DNA from: Serpula lacrymans var. lacrymans S7.9
Lineage: Eukaryota > Basidiomycota > Agaricomycetes > Boletales > Serpulaceae
NCBI RefSeq assembly: GCF_000218685.1
Contig: NW_006763291.1
Coordinates: forward strand, 3,475,443-3,539,442
Direction: 5' to 3'
Length of the DNA: 64,000 nucleotides
Below, piece by piece: positions 50,495 to 63,487 of this stretch. Every line of letters starts with the position of its first letter. Position 1 is the stretch's first letter. Below the pieces are notes generated by a model that was given only the letters and a program-made list of their open reading frames with translations, was not told the DNA's origin and searched no databases. Both the position numbers and the translations under genes were made by a program.

Positions 50495-53400
50495 TTTTAG
50501 GAGAAATTTCGAGGATGGGTAGCGTTTACGATGTACTTATGTTGTTTAAAAGTGGCGATGCTTGCCAATAGCGCTAGTGATGACTTGGGCCTGACTGCGT
50601 GATCGCCGAGACCGAGGGAGAAAATAGTAGTAGTTCCGGGAGTGTCAAGCAAGGGCCAACTGACTCGAGATGACTGGTTCCGATGGGACTAACTGCCTCG
50701 GTCTAAGGACAGGAGGTCCTGAGATGTGATAATCAGGAATTTAAACCTTCATGTGTTTGTGTTTTTTATTCTCCGACATTTGGGTCATCGATGCTGTACG
50801 CACCGCTATCATTACACTATCGCAAGATCATCGTCAGGCCATTTGATAGTTACAGGTTGACATCGTAACAGACAAAATTTACTTACCATAAAGGCGTCGA
50901 TGGGCGTCAATATGACATGTCTTTGTCATGAGTTACTGATGGTATCTGCCCGTATAGCGCTGGAGAATTTTAGACAGCGCTTAAGCGGTTCGAGTAAGCT
51001 TGGCCATAGATGCAATGGTAATGATCTTCCCATCGTCGTGTCGAGATAAGTATTTCTGCAGTCCATATGTATGCAAACTTAAGTCCTTGACATGAGAGAA
51101 AGGGGCACAATGATTGTTTGGGATCGTGCCAGTGTTAGCTAAACAAATTGGCGCTCAAATTAAAGCGCCGGTGAGAGTCGACACTGCCCTCAACTCACCT
51201 TTCCTCCAAGCTCGCTGTAAGGCAAGGCCTTTGCAAAAAGAACATGCTTAACTTGAAGACACTAAGTACAGATTAATGGCTGTGAGTAAATCTGCTTCAA
51301 TCGGATAGCATCAAGTGTTCACGAAGCTTCTAAAGTTTCATGGAAAACTCTCACACAAAGTCTTCTACGCTGATAAAGGCATTAGGCGTAGTGAACAAGC
51401 AGCTCTAGTCGACTTTCTAACAACTGCGCCTGTCATCGAGATCGAGGCATCACTCATTGACAATGGAATATGATTTACCACAGTAGCGAATGACAGGCGT
51501 ACGGAATCTCGAATTACCGCGCGGTGCAAGCTTTCCCAATACCAAGGCCCTAAGTAATATGAGCATGGATAACGCTGGCTAAAAATGGGGGCAGTCTTTA
51601 TGCGGCTTGCTATTTATTGTACCGAGCGCCTATGAGCGAAACGCTCATTGTTGGTTTGCTGGTATTCAATATTCAATGACCATACGATATATCTAGGAAT
51701 GATGGTGAGCATTTTGTTATCGCTGTAATCACTACCGGTGCGTCTGAAATCCTAGTATATATAGTGTCTGCGAGACCAGGCTTGCATCCGCATAAGCTCG
51801 AAGGAGCTACAGCACTAGGTTATTTTGAGACGTTAAATTAACTCACCTGTTTTAGCGTCCTTTTCCGGTTTGCCTAACGATTCCTCAATATCCGTCGGCC
51901 TTTCTGATTCATACTCAACCAGGTGGTCGGTCCAAATCGTATATGGCATTCGACGTTTTCCAATGATATGCACAACAGCGACCAATTTGTGACGACCGAC
52001 AAGTCCCATTACGTTTCCGAGGAGTAGCAATCAATGCGCAAGGCGAACCCGCAACAGTCCTATCTGTTCTTGCCTTTGTGCGAAATAAGTTCAATACGTA
52101 TACACGAAGAACAGAAGGCGGATACTATATTTTTCGAAAGGCAAGAAGTACACTTTCGGCGCAGTGCTGGCACAGCGAGGATCACAGGTCGAAAATGACA
52201 TAGTCATATTACCAATACAGCCTCGAAGACTTGGAACTCGCTACGCATCCATAAAGGCATGACGAAAAAGGAAGGCCACGACGATCTAACGTGTCACTAC
52301 GACGCAGCACCAATAATACAGACCAGCAGACCAGCCCTTTTTCCGTTGCAAACCCCCAAAACCACTCATCTCTCGACAGTGACCATGCACGGGTGTCTCA
52401 AGATACATGAACGTCAGCTCAACGCTTTCACTGGGGGTTTGGGTTTTCGAGTAGGCCACTGCTTCTCAATATGTTTCATCAAAAAATAATGTATGCTTAC
52501 TGCTCCCACGCGTTATACTGCCACCTTTCATAGTCTTCGGAAGTCAAGGTCGACACAATTTTTCCGCTTTCAATGGATGGTGATGTTTTGAAAGAATTTG
52601 CGATGGGCATGGCCTAAATTACAGCAGTTGTTTCTCGTCGTGTTCCATGGCCGAGGTCAATCTATAGAGACCTTTATTTATCCTGTCACTCTATTGGAGC
52701 TCTGTCCAGAACTGAAATAAATGGGTCTTCTCATTACCGCGGTGGGAATCAGAGGTCCGTCCACGAAAGCGAGGGGCACGCGATACCAAAACAATTGCTT
52801 TAGACCTTGACTATTCATACATTGCTTTTAACTTCACAGCTACCCTTTCCATTATTCTTATTCTATTTCATTTTTATAGGATTGGTTTTGGCGGTTCATA
52901 CGCACAAGAACGCTGGGTAATTGCTCCTCAGTCATTGATGATTTTCGCCTTCACACAGTGGGAAACTAGGGTCCAGAGGATGCTCCAATACGCATATAAT
53001 GTAAGATTTCCATTCATCTTCATCCCGCGCTGGAAATCTGCTAAACGCAGGCTTCATAGCTGCTTGTATCTGGAAGGGTTGGACTGGCTGACTCTGCCGT
53101 CGACAACCTTGTGGCCATAATCCGAATGTCTGGCTATCGCTCTCCACAAACTGGAATGCTGATGCTGATTTTTCAATTGGATCCCATGTCAATATCACGC
53201 AACGTCTGATGATCTGAATCATCTTCCATGCCTGGCAATGATACTCCATCGAATCTCCTTCATCCATCCACACTTTACTAGTGCTGTTTTCGATCATGTT
53301 TCACCAATAACATTTCCTTTGCGCTCGAGGCCCGTAGTTGACATCGTGACGATTAAACTTTGAAACCACAAGCACAGTTCGTTTGAAGCCTACTCTTCCT

Positions 53401-53567
53401 GGTTGACTTTGTTCCCTTGGGACGACTCCTTCGACTATTCAATCCCCTTCCATGTCCAAGCTCCCACACCTTGACATCACATGGTTTCGCTATGGGGTCG
53501 GCAGATCATACGTATCCTCACATCATCACAAAGATCCAGGGGCCGCTTGGAACAAGGTCTTCTCACC
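50495..53567. other. Intergenic 3-kb region
   Basis: No confident gene. A minus-strand frame at 52030-51833 (65 codons) reads naturally and runs into a perfect donor (CAG|GTGAGT) at about 51845, but no partner exon was found. A 121-codon minus-strand frame at 52932-53297 has no known motif. The rest is non-coding by eye. Confidence 0.4.
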
Positions 53568-54319
53568 ATGCACAGATGTCTTGTGATTCCGGACATCTAG
53601 TCCAGAACTTTTACGCATGTCCTCGATTCTCAATCCGATCATTGGAAGCTCTGGTCCCACGTATTGTACGAAACGGAATGTATGCTTGTAGCCCTTGCAC
53701 AGACATTTCATTTATCTAGCGGCCCTGTCAAGAGTCCTGTCTTGGATGTCCTCTAGACGGAAATACTTCTGCTCTTTGATCTATTTTTTCTGGATAGACC
53801 CTCCGGATGAAACAGAAAATAAATTTTGCTGTGGTCTCCCTGGTCTAAACCATCGCTCCGCCCGCACTTAAAGTCTATTACTCAATACTTCAAGGGTTCA
53901 AACTGTACCCACTCGGACCCGCATATTTCGTTCACCAATTGATCAAGCACCTGCCATCGCTCTCGTCTCTTTTTCGGGTCACCTACTGGGGAAGATTTCA
54001 ACGGGTATCCTGCTAGATCTCCTCACTGCATTGGATGACCTTGGTCTATTACACGAAACAATCAATCTGTTCTCGACATTTGAGCTGAATGATTATTCTG
54101 GCATACCCGACGAGCGAGGCAACGGTTAGTTCCGAAAGGTTTAAAGTTCCTCACGCCCTCCGTCATCCGCAGGAACTCACGATAGAGACACGCTTCCTGC
54201 TCTCTGTTGATGGTGATCTATTAAAAGGACTGACGAGACGGCATGGCCTTCATGTTGTAAACATTCTATTTCAGTACCGAGTGCGGCTTCCGAGGTCGCT
54301 CCAAAGTGGTTGTCAATAG
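53568..54319 (+). pseudogene. Decayed F-box/LRR-like gene
   Basis: The sequence starts MHRCLVIPDI, the opening of the F-box family, but the next codon is TAG (53598-53600). About 100 bp later a frame reads VALAQTFHL..VLDVL followed by a stop where intact members have LARTCRxFxxxALDVLW. Near 54140-54250 the frame gives HPQELTIETRFLLSVDGDLL, resembling LREIKIDTSFPISMDDETLK of the intact minus-strand gene. Several in-frame stops and shifts separate these blocks. The alignment was made by eye and the 3' end is arbitrary: remnants could continue to about 55140. Confidence 0.55.
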
Positions 54320-56946
54320 CCTTGTTACTTTGATACGGCCAGGACTTCGAGGATTGTGGCTATTGAGGCCATGGGTATAAGAAGCCCGCCAACACGGGGT
54401 GTATCAACAACAAACCTAATGAACTGGAAATAGGTGGCCCAAAGACTCCTGCTGACGGCGTTGTTCATGTCGCAGCCCTTTTCTCCGTCATTCTCCCCTC
54501 GCGGTCCACACGGTTTCTTCTTCTTCGTGTCCGGATGTATTGGACGTATGGGAAAAATGTTGGCTCAATCACCAATAGGGTCAGCGGTAGAAAATGGACG
54601 AGACTCACATGTGAAGGCCGATGGAATGGAACGTCTTCAGAAAAAAAGATGCCTACACGAGTAGCTCTCGAAATTAGGGGTCATCAGTCACTAAATGCAG
54701 TCGTGGGCTCGCGACACCTTCGTGGAACATTCGCCTTTCAAAAAATACATTGTTGGGCTTCATCGCTGTCAAAATATCACTGGACCCTCAATGAACTGCT
54801 TTTCTCGGACTTTCGTCGTTTTCGATGCGGATTAGAGTCTGAGCAATGCGATCAGGACTACAAAGTCCTCGCTCATTGGAGTGCAAAACCATCCAACTGC
54901 CTGGCAACCGTCCTATACTAGACCAACAGAGGGTTTCAAACTGAATTATTGCAAGTCACCGATCACAGTGGTAGTACTCCTCCGAGTCAGACTATATGGT
55001 GTGGGAGAATGTGAATTTGGGTGCACATTACACACCCAGTGTTCGACACCATGTTCCCGAGTCCTTATTTCATGGTCTGAACTCCTGTCGTCCGAGCACA
55101 AATGCGACTTTTTGGTAGGTGTCCTCCATTCACCAGGTTTCTAGCTGTATCTGCATCTGCCTTGTATGTCTGCCTCTGCTTTGTAGCAGCGGACCTTGAT
55201 AGTGTGGACGATGAGTAAATTACTGGAAGAAACTTCTGGTCCAGGTCGATACCCCGTGATGTCGTGCCCTCCTGAGGATATATATATATAGTAACGACAA
55301 CTGCTTTCCTGGATTATTTGTGAATCAGCATCCTGTTCTGTCATACTTTCATAGGGTGCTGCTTCACCAAAATAGCCTAGGTCAGGCCTTGTTTTAACAG
55401 TCTATTCGTCTTCGAGAGAACTCTGTCACATACTAACAGATTGACTGAAGGATGCAACATATCTCGCTGGCATATCTGCCTCAGTATTACTATTGCAGCC
55501 ATAGGATCACTAGTGACTAGTAACTGTAACTGATCAGCATGGGCTTAGAAGCTTGGAGCTCTGTAAGACAGTAGTCGCCCCACAAGATAGCCGCATGAAT
55601 ATCAGTACTATCATCGGATAGCTATTAAAGGTGGTACTAGATATACTCTTGGGCACCCACAGACTCGATAACCGCATTACAACCAGAAAACATAAACAAG
55701 TGAACTCCTATGATTACAGGTATTTTCCTAGCTGCATATAGCTTCGCCGAGGGCATTTGCAGATAGCTATAGGAGAACAACGCCTTTGGAAAGTTTCAAG
55801 TTATCACTGGAACGGGCAATGGTTATACCAAGATGATCAACGCTAGCCCCGCTTAGGCACACCTATTGGCAAAACATTTGGCCTGCTGACGAGCTCCGCT
55901 TGATTCGGCTTGCGGATGCCGCTTGACAAAGTTAATGTCTTCGCTGCACTGCGGCCGCAGCAACACATTCCTTCTACACTTTTATTTCTACGCAGGGATC
56001 TAGAGAACGATAAATAGGAATGGCTGGTGAGGTCCCGAAGGCCTTAGCTCTATTTATTGGTGAGTTAGACATGTTTTCGTAAACTAACCGCAACTGCAAC
56101 CGCGCAACGATTGTCCAGGAGTACTGCCGTTTAGCCAAAATAGTTCTAGGCTAAGCCGCGGGACCAACCTCGCGTTCGTCTTTTACTGCTAGAGACCACA
56201 TGGACTAACCGGAATTAAAAAATGGGGCAGTGACGTTCCATTCCAGTCTCGATCTTAGAACCCTTCAGGTCAACCAGTCGCGACGTCGTCGACCAGCGTC
56301 GACCTGGGCTTACGACTTGCTCAGCAAGACGGCGATCACCCACTGACAAAATACCACCGTCAAGCATGTCGTATGTTTCTATTTTCTTCCGAAAATGACG
56401 TATGATAACAACTTCCTTCCATCGGAATGTAACCATATGGACTATAGCAACTTTGGCCCGATAGCGGGTGGTATTAACATTGGTGCCTTTGGGGCCAGGT
56501 CCAGCATGTCGTCACGTGCTTGTCATAAGGGAACCGAAGTTCGTGAGCCATGTTGGTCAGACCGCTCACTACACTGTCAAGCTATTAAAAAAAACCATTG
56601 TTTTCCTACAGGACCGATAGGAGTTCAGACTTGGATGCCACCAAGCTCGAGTTCTTTAGCTGAAAAATCTCACGTAGTATATACAGTTGCCATCTTCCGC
56701 GGACACTCGACTTGCAGTGGCTGACTGACCCCGGATGACGAGAATGGATTTCACACTGGCAGTAACAAAGGATGCATTTCATATGTAAACAAAGTATCAC
56801 TCAAGCTTGTTCTGTATTAGCGCATTTTTGCTGTCGCGGTCTTCATCTTGGCGGTTGGCAGGTACGCCTACTGACAAACCTCTCGCTATTGATAAAGAAA
56901 CTATAATACGTCGCGGTCGTTTCACGGGATAAACTTCAAGTTGAAA
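54320..56946. other. Intergenic 2.6-kb region
   Basis: No gene supported. An AT dinucleotide run lies at 55278-55290. Frames at 54434-54921 and 56395-56724 lack motifs and may include decayed sequence continuing from the F-box remnant. The last 80 bp are the promoter side of the FAD oxidase gene. Confidence 0.45.
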
Positions 56947-59026
56947 ATGCTCTCCCACCGTGTTCTGCTCGCTGGGAAGCTCGTCGTATATTTTCTATGG
57001 AGTGTAGCTAGTGCCTCTGCTCTCGCAAATTCGCCTCAACATGCAAGAAGTAGTGTTATTGATACCTGCCAGAGTATAGCAGCAGCAGTGTCTTCCGCCT
57101 CCAGTGTTTTTTATCCTGGTTTGCTTTCCTGTGGGTCCATGTCTTTTTCATCAATAGTTTCCAAGATAATTTCTGAACAAAATATGAGGTTAGTCGACTA
57201 CGACAAGGATGTTTATCACTGGGCGTCCTCTAGTTCTCAAGCTTCTACTTGCTCATTTGAACCTGGGACGGCTGAAGATGTCGCAATAGCGGTAGGAGTC
57301 GTCCATCCGTGCCGGTGCACCTATGTTGTGATACCTGTGACTGATTGTCTATTTACAGCTGCAAATCTTGGGAAACACAAGCACACAATTCGCGGTCAGT
57401 TTATTTGTAGAAGATGGATGAATGGGGGAACCTTTGATCTGATAGGCACTATAACAGGTCAAAGGTGGCGGACACGCTTCAAATCCTGGATTTTCTTCCA
57501 CAACAGGAGTGCAGATTGCCCTGTACCGTTTTTCTGAGGTTGCTTATGACTCTACAGCACAGACAGCTACAATTGGAGCTGGTTTAGTTTGGGATGACGT
57601 TTACGCCGCTCTTGAGCCATACAGTGTAAATGTTGTGGGTGGCAGGGTTACGGGTGTAGGAGTTGCAGGATTTACCTTGGGTGGAGGTATGTTCCATTCA
57701 TGTGACGAGGCTCGACTCTTTGTTGTAACTCACTCAATTTTGACGGAAGGATATTCGTGGAAGACTAATCAATATGGTCTGACTATTGACACAGTCGAAG
57801 CGTTTGAGCTCGTCATGCCTAATGGAACGGTAACCAACGTGACTGAAGCATCAAGTCCCGATCTGTTCTTTGGCTTAAAAGTACGTAGTAATGACTGACT
57901 GATTTTCTAAACTGCTTCTGATAACATTGATTTAGGGGGGCTATAACAACTTCGTATGATTTTTCCCATTCAACCATCTGATTGGCGCGTTAATTCCCGT
58001 CTTTCAGGGCATAGTTACCAGGTTCACTTTGAGAGTGTTCCCGCAGACGGAAGTCTGGGTAAGTTTGCAAACGTATGTTATGCCAGCACTTATTCATCTA
58101 GTTCTCAGGGGGGATTGATCACTTTCACTGCGAACACTCTCGATCTCGTCAACGCCGCCACTGCAAACTTCGTTGCTAACAACACCGACCCTAAGGCTGC
58201 TATCATTACAACCTACAACTTTCTTTTAGGCGAGGTTGTACTTACTCACTGCTGTCTTAAGATCTTCCAACTTACCACCCGTCCTCGCAGCCTGGTGTGT
58301 CTCAAATATTATTTTATGATTACCCAACACCACCCTCTGGATTATTCGACGAATTTTTGGCCATTCCTTACTTTACCAGTGATATATCTACTAGATCTTT
58401 TGCCTCTCTCGTACAATCATCACCGTCAAATGCTACTGCGCAGTTCCGGTGAGATTCCTGAGTATCTGCATTGCGTAGCTCGTTTCTGATTTTCTGGCAG
58501 TGGCATCTTCAACACTATCTCTGTTTTGGACTATCCACTTGCCCTTGTCCAAGCCATTTTGAATGAAACAATCGTAAGGGCTTTAAACTTGTTCTTAATG
58601 CACCATTCACTCAAGTTCCCCACCATTTAGTATTACGGTACAAATCTCATCCTTGACTCGACTTTCTTCATTTCCTACGACGTCGAGTCTTTCTTACCTA
58701 CGCTCTTTACTCACAATTCCACTCCATCTGCGTATCCTCCCTCACGGGCGCAAGGGCTTTTACCTCTCAACATCTACTACGCATGGTCTTTCCCTGTGGC
58801 AGATGATGTCATGCAAAACGCAATTAGGCAAACTGCTTCGACCCTCCGCAACAAGGCAGTTTCTTTGGGTCAAGACGTAGCAGATGCAGCCCCGTACAGC
58901 AACTATGCCATCTATGACACACCCTTGGAGAGTCTTTATGGCGATAACCTCCCGCTGTTACAGCGTCTCAAAGCTGAGGTCGATCCTCAAAATGTCATGG
59001 GTCTTGCAGGTGGTTTCAAGTTCTGA
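56947..59026 (+). CDS. Secreted FAD-linked oxidoreductase (berberine-bridge-type, PCMH fold)
   Basis: Ten exons (56947-57291, 57359-57394, 57458-57686, 57750-57880, 57936-57953, 58008-58058, 58109-58234, 58291-58448, 58501-58573, 58631-59026) total 520 residues. A signal peptide is likely (LLAGKLVVYFLWSVASASA). The FAD-binding PCMH domain shows TCSFEPGTAEDVAIAL, VKGGGHASNPGFSSTTGVQI, ATIGAGLVWDDVYAAL, GGRVTGVGVAGFTLGGGYSW and LFFGLKGGYNNFGIVTRFTL. The protein ends in the expected berberine-type helix, VDPQNVMGLAGGFKF. Such enzymes oxidise carbohydrates or small aromatic or alkaloid-like molecules, often in secondary metabolism; the substrate here is unknown. The KGGGH motif supplies the His usually linked to FAD. 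Exon 5 is only 18 nt. An MFS transporter lies 1.9 kb downstream on the same strand. Confidence 0.88.
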
Positions 59027-59155
59027 AACAACATTTCTTTTATGTTTGAGGATTTGTTAAATACGGTACAATCTAAACCTTCGAATATTACATGTTTTGA
59101 TGTTGTCCATGTATATGCAACGATCATTATATGATACATAATTTATCTTCTTTAT

Positions 59156-59617
59156 TCAGGTGCGTTCCTTTGGATAGGGATACAATACCACGTCAAGGCC
59201 GGGGAGATGGACCACTATCTTCTGGTGAGAAGGGGTGATTTCTAAGCCTTCAGGAATATAAATAATCTGGTGGTCCGTATTGGGACTCGGGTTCGAATGA
59301 TGTGCGTAAATCTCGACCCTTTGAGGACCATTGGATGGAGGCTGGGTGGCAGTTCTGTTGTCCATCTGCTCTCGAGCGAATGCGTGCTGCAATATTATAG
59401 ATGAGGACATGTTCTCTGTAGAGATATCAAGTACGATGTAACTCACCGACTGTACATGATTGAAAGGGTTGGGCGAGGGCTGCCTCGAGGCATTGCTGCG
59501 TGGCACTGTCATGCTGGGACTAGATTTACGATAAGTGCGGCAGTTGGACCGTACGTGTTCGTTGAAATCGGATCGAGAAACAGTCGATTGGCAGGTAATG
59601 CAAACAATATCGGCCAT
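59156..59617 (-). CDS. Small zinc-finger-like hypothetical protein
   Basis: Exons 59617-59447 and 59386-59156 give 133 residues. The N terminus reads CITCQSTVSRSDFNEHVRSN followed by C, a C-X2-C-X11-H-X4-C spacing that resembles a single C2HC zinc finger. The C-terminal half has a hydrophobic end (HLPGLDVVLYPYPKE) and no recognised domain. The intron (62 bases) has good ends but is not a multiple of three; it begins at GTGAGT. It lies between, and opposite to, the FAD oxidase and the MFS gene. Reality of the gene is likely but not certain. Confidence 0.55.
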   Translation of the reverse strand: MADIVCITCQSTVSRSDFNEHVRSNCRTYRKSSPSMTVPRSNASRQPSPNPFNHVQSVSYIVLDISTENMSSSIILQHAFAREQMDNRTATQPPSNGPQRVEIYAHHSNPSPNTDHQIIYIPEGLEITPSHQKIVVHLPGLDVVLYPYPKERT

Positions 59618-60875
59618 CTCAGCAGAAAAGTCGTGTGGCGATTGGCAAGAGTACAATCTGATAACAATAATAAGGAAACACGGTTAATTGGAGGACAATG
59701 GAGTGAGTTCTGGTTGGCCTACGCGGGGTAAAGGTTATCGGAAAATAATATATTCGAGAGATTGCAGTCGAGTGACGTGGGAGTGATTGTTCGAGATACT
59801 AATAAGATAGCAGTCTCATGCAGGAAGGATGATATTTATACTATTCGCTGGTAGGTCCACACACGACAAGGCCTCGAACGTTGGAATGTGGCGTGGCCAG
59901 ACATTTTACTGTTTTTTCCGCAAGATTGACCATAATAGTGATTCACTACAAACAAAACAGTGCCGCACAGCTGTACAGGATTTTTCGTCTGTTCTTATGT
60001 GGATTGCTGAGATATCGGTGTCTTCAGTGGCAAGACAAAGCTTGAATAGTGAGACGCACTCACTGAAACATGATAAACAATGGTGGATCATCTTGGCCCA
60101 GTTGCTGGTACCACGACGTATGAAGACAATTGGCATCTTATCCACCTGACCTGACAACGACCACTCGGAAGAAAAAACGTATTCAGGCAGCTCCTCTAGA
60201 TTGCTACGAGAGAAACGTCTTGTCAGTGGGCTGTGCAGTGCCAGTTCCAAGCTATGGCCACCGGAACTGTAGGTGTACGTGTAATGCTGAATCGACCGCA
60301 CTTCATATGCTAGAACTTCTAGAAATCGCGGTGCACTGAAGACATTATAGAATAGAAGATTATGTCGAACTTTGCGGCAGTGCCACTGAGGGCAGTGGTC
60401 TCTAACGCGTGAGAACGCAGTGCCTTTTTGGGGCCACTTCCCTGCTGTACTGCGTTAATCCAACTTCACCTCCGAGTCAGGAGGATGCGGCTGCCAGGCT
60501 ATCTCTGTTACTCTCCGTAGCACCAGCTGTCAACAGTGGGAACATGCCAGCGGCAGCCCTGCCCACAAATACCCAGGCTCCCGGTGGTTGAGTTAAGCAG
60601 ATCCGGTTTGCTCTTGTATTCAAATTCCATGTGTTTTGAATCAGTACAGTCCGATCAGATGCGATGTTTCTGATAGGCTCCTGTAGTTCGTAAGTTTGTA
60701 TGCAGGCAAATGCCATTATTGATTATTTTACAGTGTGCTCTCACTGGAATGATGCGGTACGTATGCTTGCCACGGCCTTCTAGGATGCGCTCCTAAAATA
60801 CGAGTTCCAGTCGCATTAAAACCCCATTTTTACCTTCCGAGTCGAGGAGGTCTTTTCGCTTAAGGGAACTTTAGA
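59618..60875. other. Intergenic stretch upstream of the MFS gene
   Basis: No gene supported. A 131-codon minus-strand frame at 59906-60301 is the longest and has no family motif. The right end is the likely MFS promoter. Confidence 0.45.
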
Positions 60876-63108
60876 ATGTCACAGCACGATAACAGTTTAG
60901 AGGCTCTCGCAAAACCTGTCCAGCTTCTTGAAGATGTCCCTCAGTCTGATTCATCTGGTCTGGCGGCCAAGGACTCACAGTTTTGGCTGGTCTTAGGGGC
61001 ACTCCTTGTCTCTGTCTTTCTGGCTCAGCTGGAGAGTGTACGCTTCATTTTCCAATCTTTAGTTTATATAACTCGAGCTGATTTTTCCTTCATTACTAGT
61101 ATTCAGTCTCGACAGCCTTGCCAACTATCGTAACAGAGCTCCACAGTAACCAATTTGTCTGGGTTGCAACTGCGTACGGTCTTGCAAGCACTGCCCTCCT
61201 TCCTCTCAGTGGCGGTATAGCTGAAGTATGTATAAAAATCGGCCTACATTCTTGTCAAATCGTCGCTCATTAACTGTGGTCCCAGATTTTTGGCCGACGC
61301 CCCATCGTCCTAGCTTCTCTTGTATTGTTTGCTCTGGGAAGTGCGTTGGGCGGCGCGGCTCAGAGCATGAACATGCTGATTGCAGCACGTAGTATGGGTC
61401 ATCTTCCACCCACACAATTCTTATCTCTTATATTGATCTATCCCAGCTATCCAAGGATCAGGTGCAGGAGGTATATTCACTTTAAGTCAGATTATCCTCT
61501 CGGACATGGTCACTCTCAAAGAACGTGGAACGTACAGTGGACTCTTCGGGCTGTAAGTTTTATTATCCGTAATAAATGTAGACTGCCTCTCATAATACCT
61601 CCAGAACATGGGCTTTAGGTGGCGGCATAGGTCCCTTAGTTGGTGGAGCTTTAGCTCAGCCCTCTAGGTGGCGCTGGCTTTTTTGTACGTATATGATCTG
61701 ATCATTTTGATTGGGGTCTTTGATTTGGCTTACAGATCTCAACATACCTATCGCTGGCTTGGCTTTTCTACTTGTGTTACTGTTTCTCAGGCTTCCGACT
61801 CCGGTAGGGACCCTAAAGGAAAAGATGGCTCGGATAGACTGGATGTGAGTGTGTTTTATCATCAAATATTTCATACCGCTGAACGCAACTCGAAAATCAG
61901 TGGTAATTTTATTATCATTGGTGCAACATGTGCTTGTGTGATTGGGCTCACATGGGGCGGCGTTGTTTACCCGTGGAAGAGTGCTCAAGTCCTCATCCCC
62001 ATCTGCCTAGGTTTCGCAGGTTTGATTATGTTCTTCTTGTTTGAAAGTCTCTGGTGTCAGACTCCACTAGTGCGCTCTATTTCAAGTTGCAGTTGATCCA
62101 TGAGCTAATTCTGATCCAGGTACCATGGAATTTGCTCTCGAATCGGACTAGTTTGAGCGGGTAATTTCATCATGCCAGATCCACTCAATGGGTGTTGACT
62201 TCTTTGCACAATACCAGATATATTCAAATATCACTGGGAGCGTTCATCAACATCAGCATTCTCTGTACGCTTGAATCGTTTTCATCCAGCATCTTGAAGC
62301 TCACAGTTTTACATACTAGATTACATGCCAGTGTATTATCAAGCTTGCAAAGACACATCTCCAACTGCATCCGGCGTTGATCTCTTCGGGCTCAGTTTCT
62401 CCACTGCTCCCTTCTCCATCTTTGCTGGCCTCAGCGTCAGGGCAACGAAGCGATACAGGCCCCAGTTATGGTTTGCGTGGTGTTGTATGCTACTCGGCCT
62501 TGGGCTACTCACCACCGTAGACGAGAACACCGCGCAGGCAAAGTCGATTGGATATCAAGTCATCATCGGAATAGGTGTCGGAATTGTGTTTTCAGGCACA
62601 TATTTCCCTGTCCTCGCCCCGTTGCCTGTGACTTCAAACGCGTATGCGTTGTCCTTCTTTGTTTTTGTTCGTACTCTTGCGCAGGTATGTGCCCTATTCA
62701 TAATGTGCCAGGTTTTTGGCTCATGACTATTTTCTTTTTTCCCTTTTCAAGGTCTGGGCTGTGACGATTGAAGGCGCAGTGCTCCAAAACGAACTTCAGA
62801 AACGTACTCCCCTCACGCTCTTCCAAGGCACACAATCAGCTCAAAGCACAGACATCGCGTACTCCATCATTCCGCTCATCCCGCAACTTCCTCCACTCAC
62901 GAAGGCAGTCGTACGTCAGGCGTTTGCAGTGTCGCTAGTAATGCTCTGGAAGATTCTTATCGTTGTAGCAGGTATTGGGCTCTTGTCTAGTTTGCTGATG
63001 AGAGGGTTGCCGCTTCACTCGCAGAAAGATGAGAAGTGGGCATTGCAGGAACGCCAGAGTGCCGGTGGACGTGAAGATGGGGAGGATGTCGAGGCAGATA
63101 GGGAGTGA
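60876..63108 (+). CDS. MFS multidrug-type transporter (DHA family)
   Basis: Eleven exons (60876-61035, 61107-61225, 61286-61391, 61447-61552, 61605-61684, 61736-61844, 61901-62069, 62120-62160, 62218-62264, 62320-62684, 62752-63108) sum to 552 residues. Signature pieces: FWLVLGALLVSVFLAQLE and STALPTIVTELHS in TM1, VWVATAYGLASTALLPLSGG in TM2, FGRRPIVLASLVLFALGSAL (motif A), IQGSGAGGIFTLSQIILSDM and GGGIGPLVGGALAQPSRWRW (motif C-like), then YYMPVYYQACKDTSPTASGV in the second half. The layout is that of 14-TM drug:H+ antiporter 2 proteins of the plasma membrane. The substrate cannot be told; position near a FAD oxidase suggests export of a small metabolite, which is only an inference. Exons 8 and 9 (41 and 47 nt) are small but keep frame. 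Confidence 0.88.
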
Positions 63109-63487
63109 GGTCACTCAATTGAATGTTAGTTATGCACTACAACAATTAGAATCAATGCATCTTGTACTATAAACGCATGGAATTCGAATGGGCAATGGCG
63201 GGTGTACATAGATGAGCTTGTGTACTTTGAAGCCTACTGATTGCAATTTAGCTAGGTCATCCACTGTCGAAGCTCACAATGAATAGAGCACCAAGTTCAC
63301 TCGTCTCTTCATTTACGGTAAGAAAAGCATCTCACAAGTCAGTTCATAGTAAATTACCGTATTTCACAAGCAACGTCTCTCTATGATGTGCACACAAGAT
63401 CCAGTCTACGACAGCAACGTCCATGTATGACTTTACTCCATCCTTTAATCACAAACTGTGGACACATTTTCCTGCCCCACTTTTGTA
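63109..63487. other. Convergent intergenic region
   Basis: Holds the 3' ends of the plus-strand MFS gene and the minus-strand cyclopropane synthase gene. No separate gene seen. The last exon of the synthase may extend into it. Confidence 0.45.

Noticed and set aside
59906..60301. 131-codon minus-strand frame
   Set aside because: No recognisable domain, and a plus-strand frame of similar length overlaps it; no basis to choose either.
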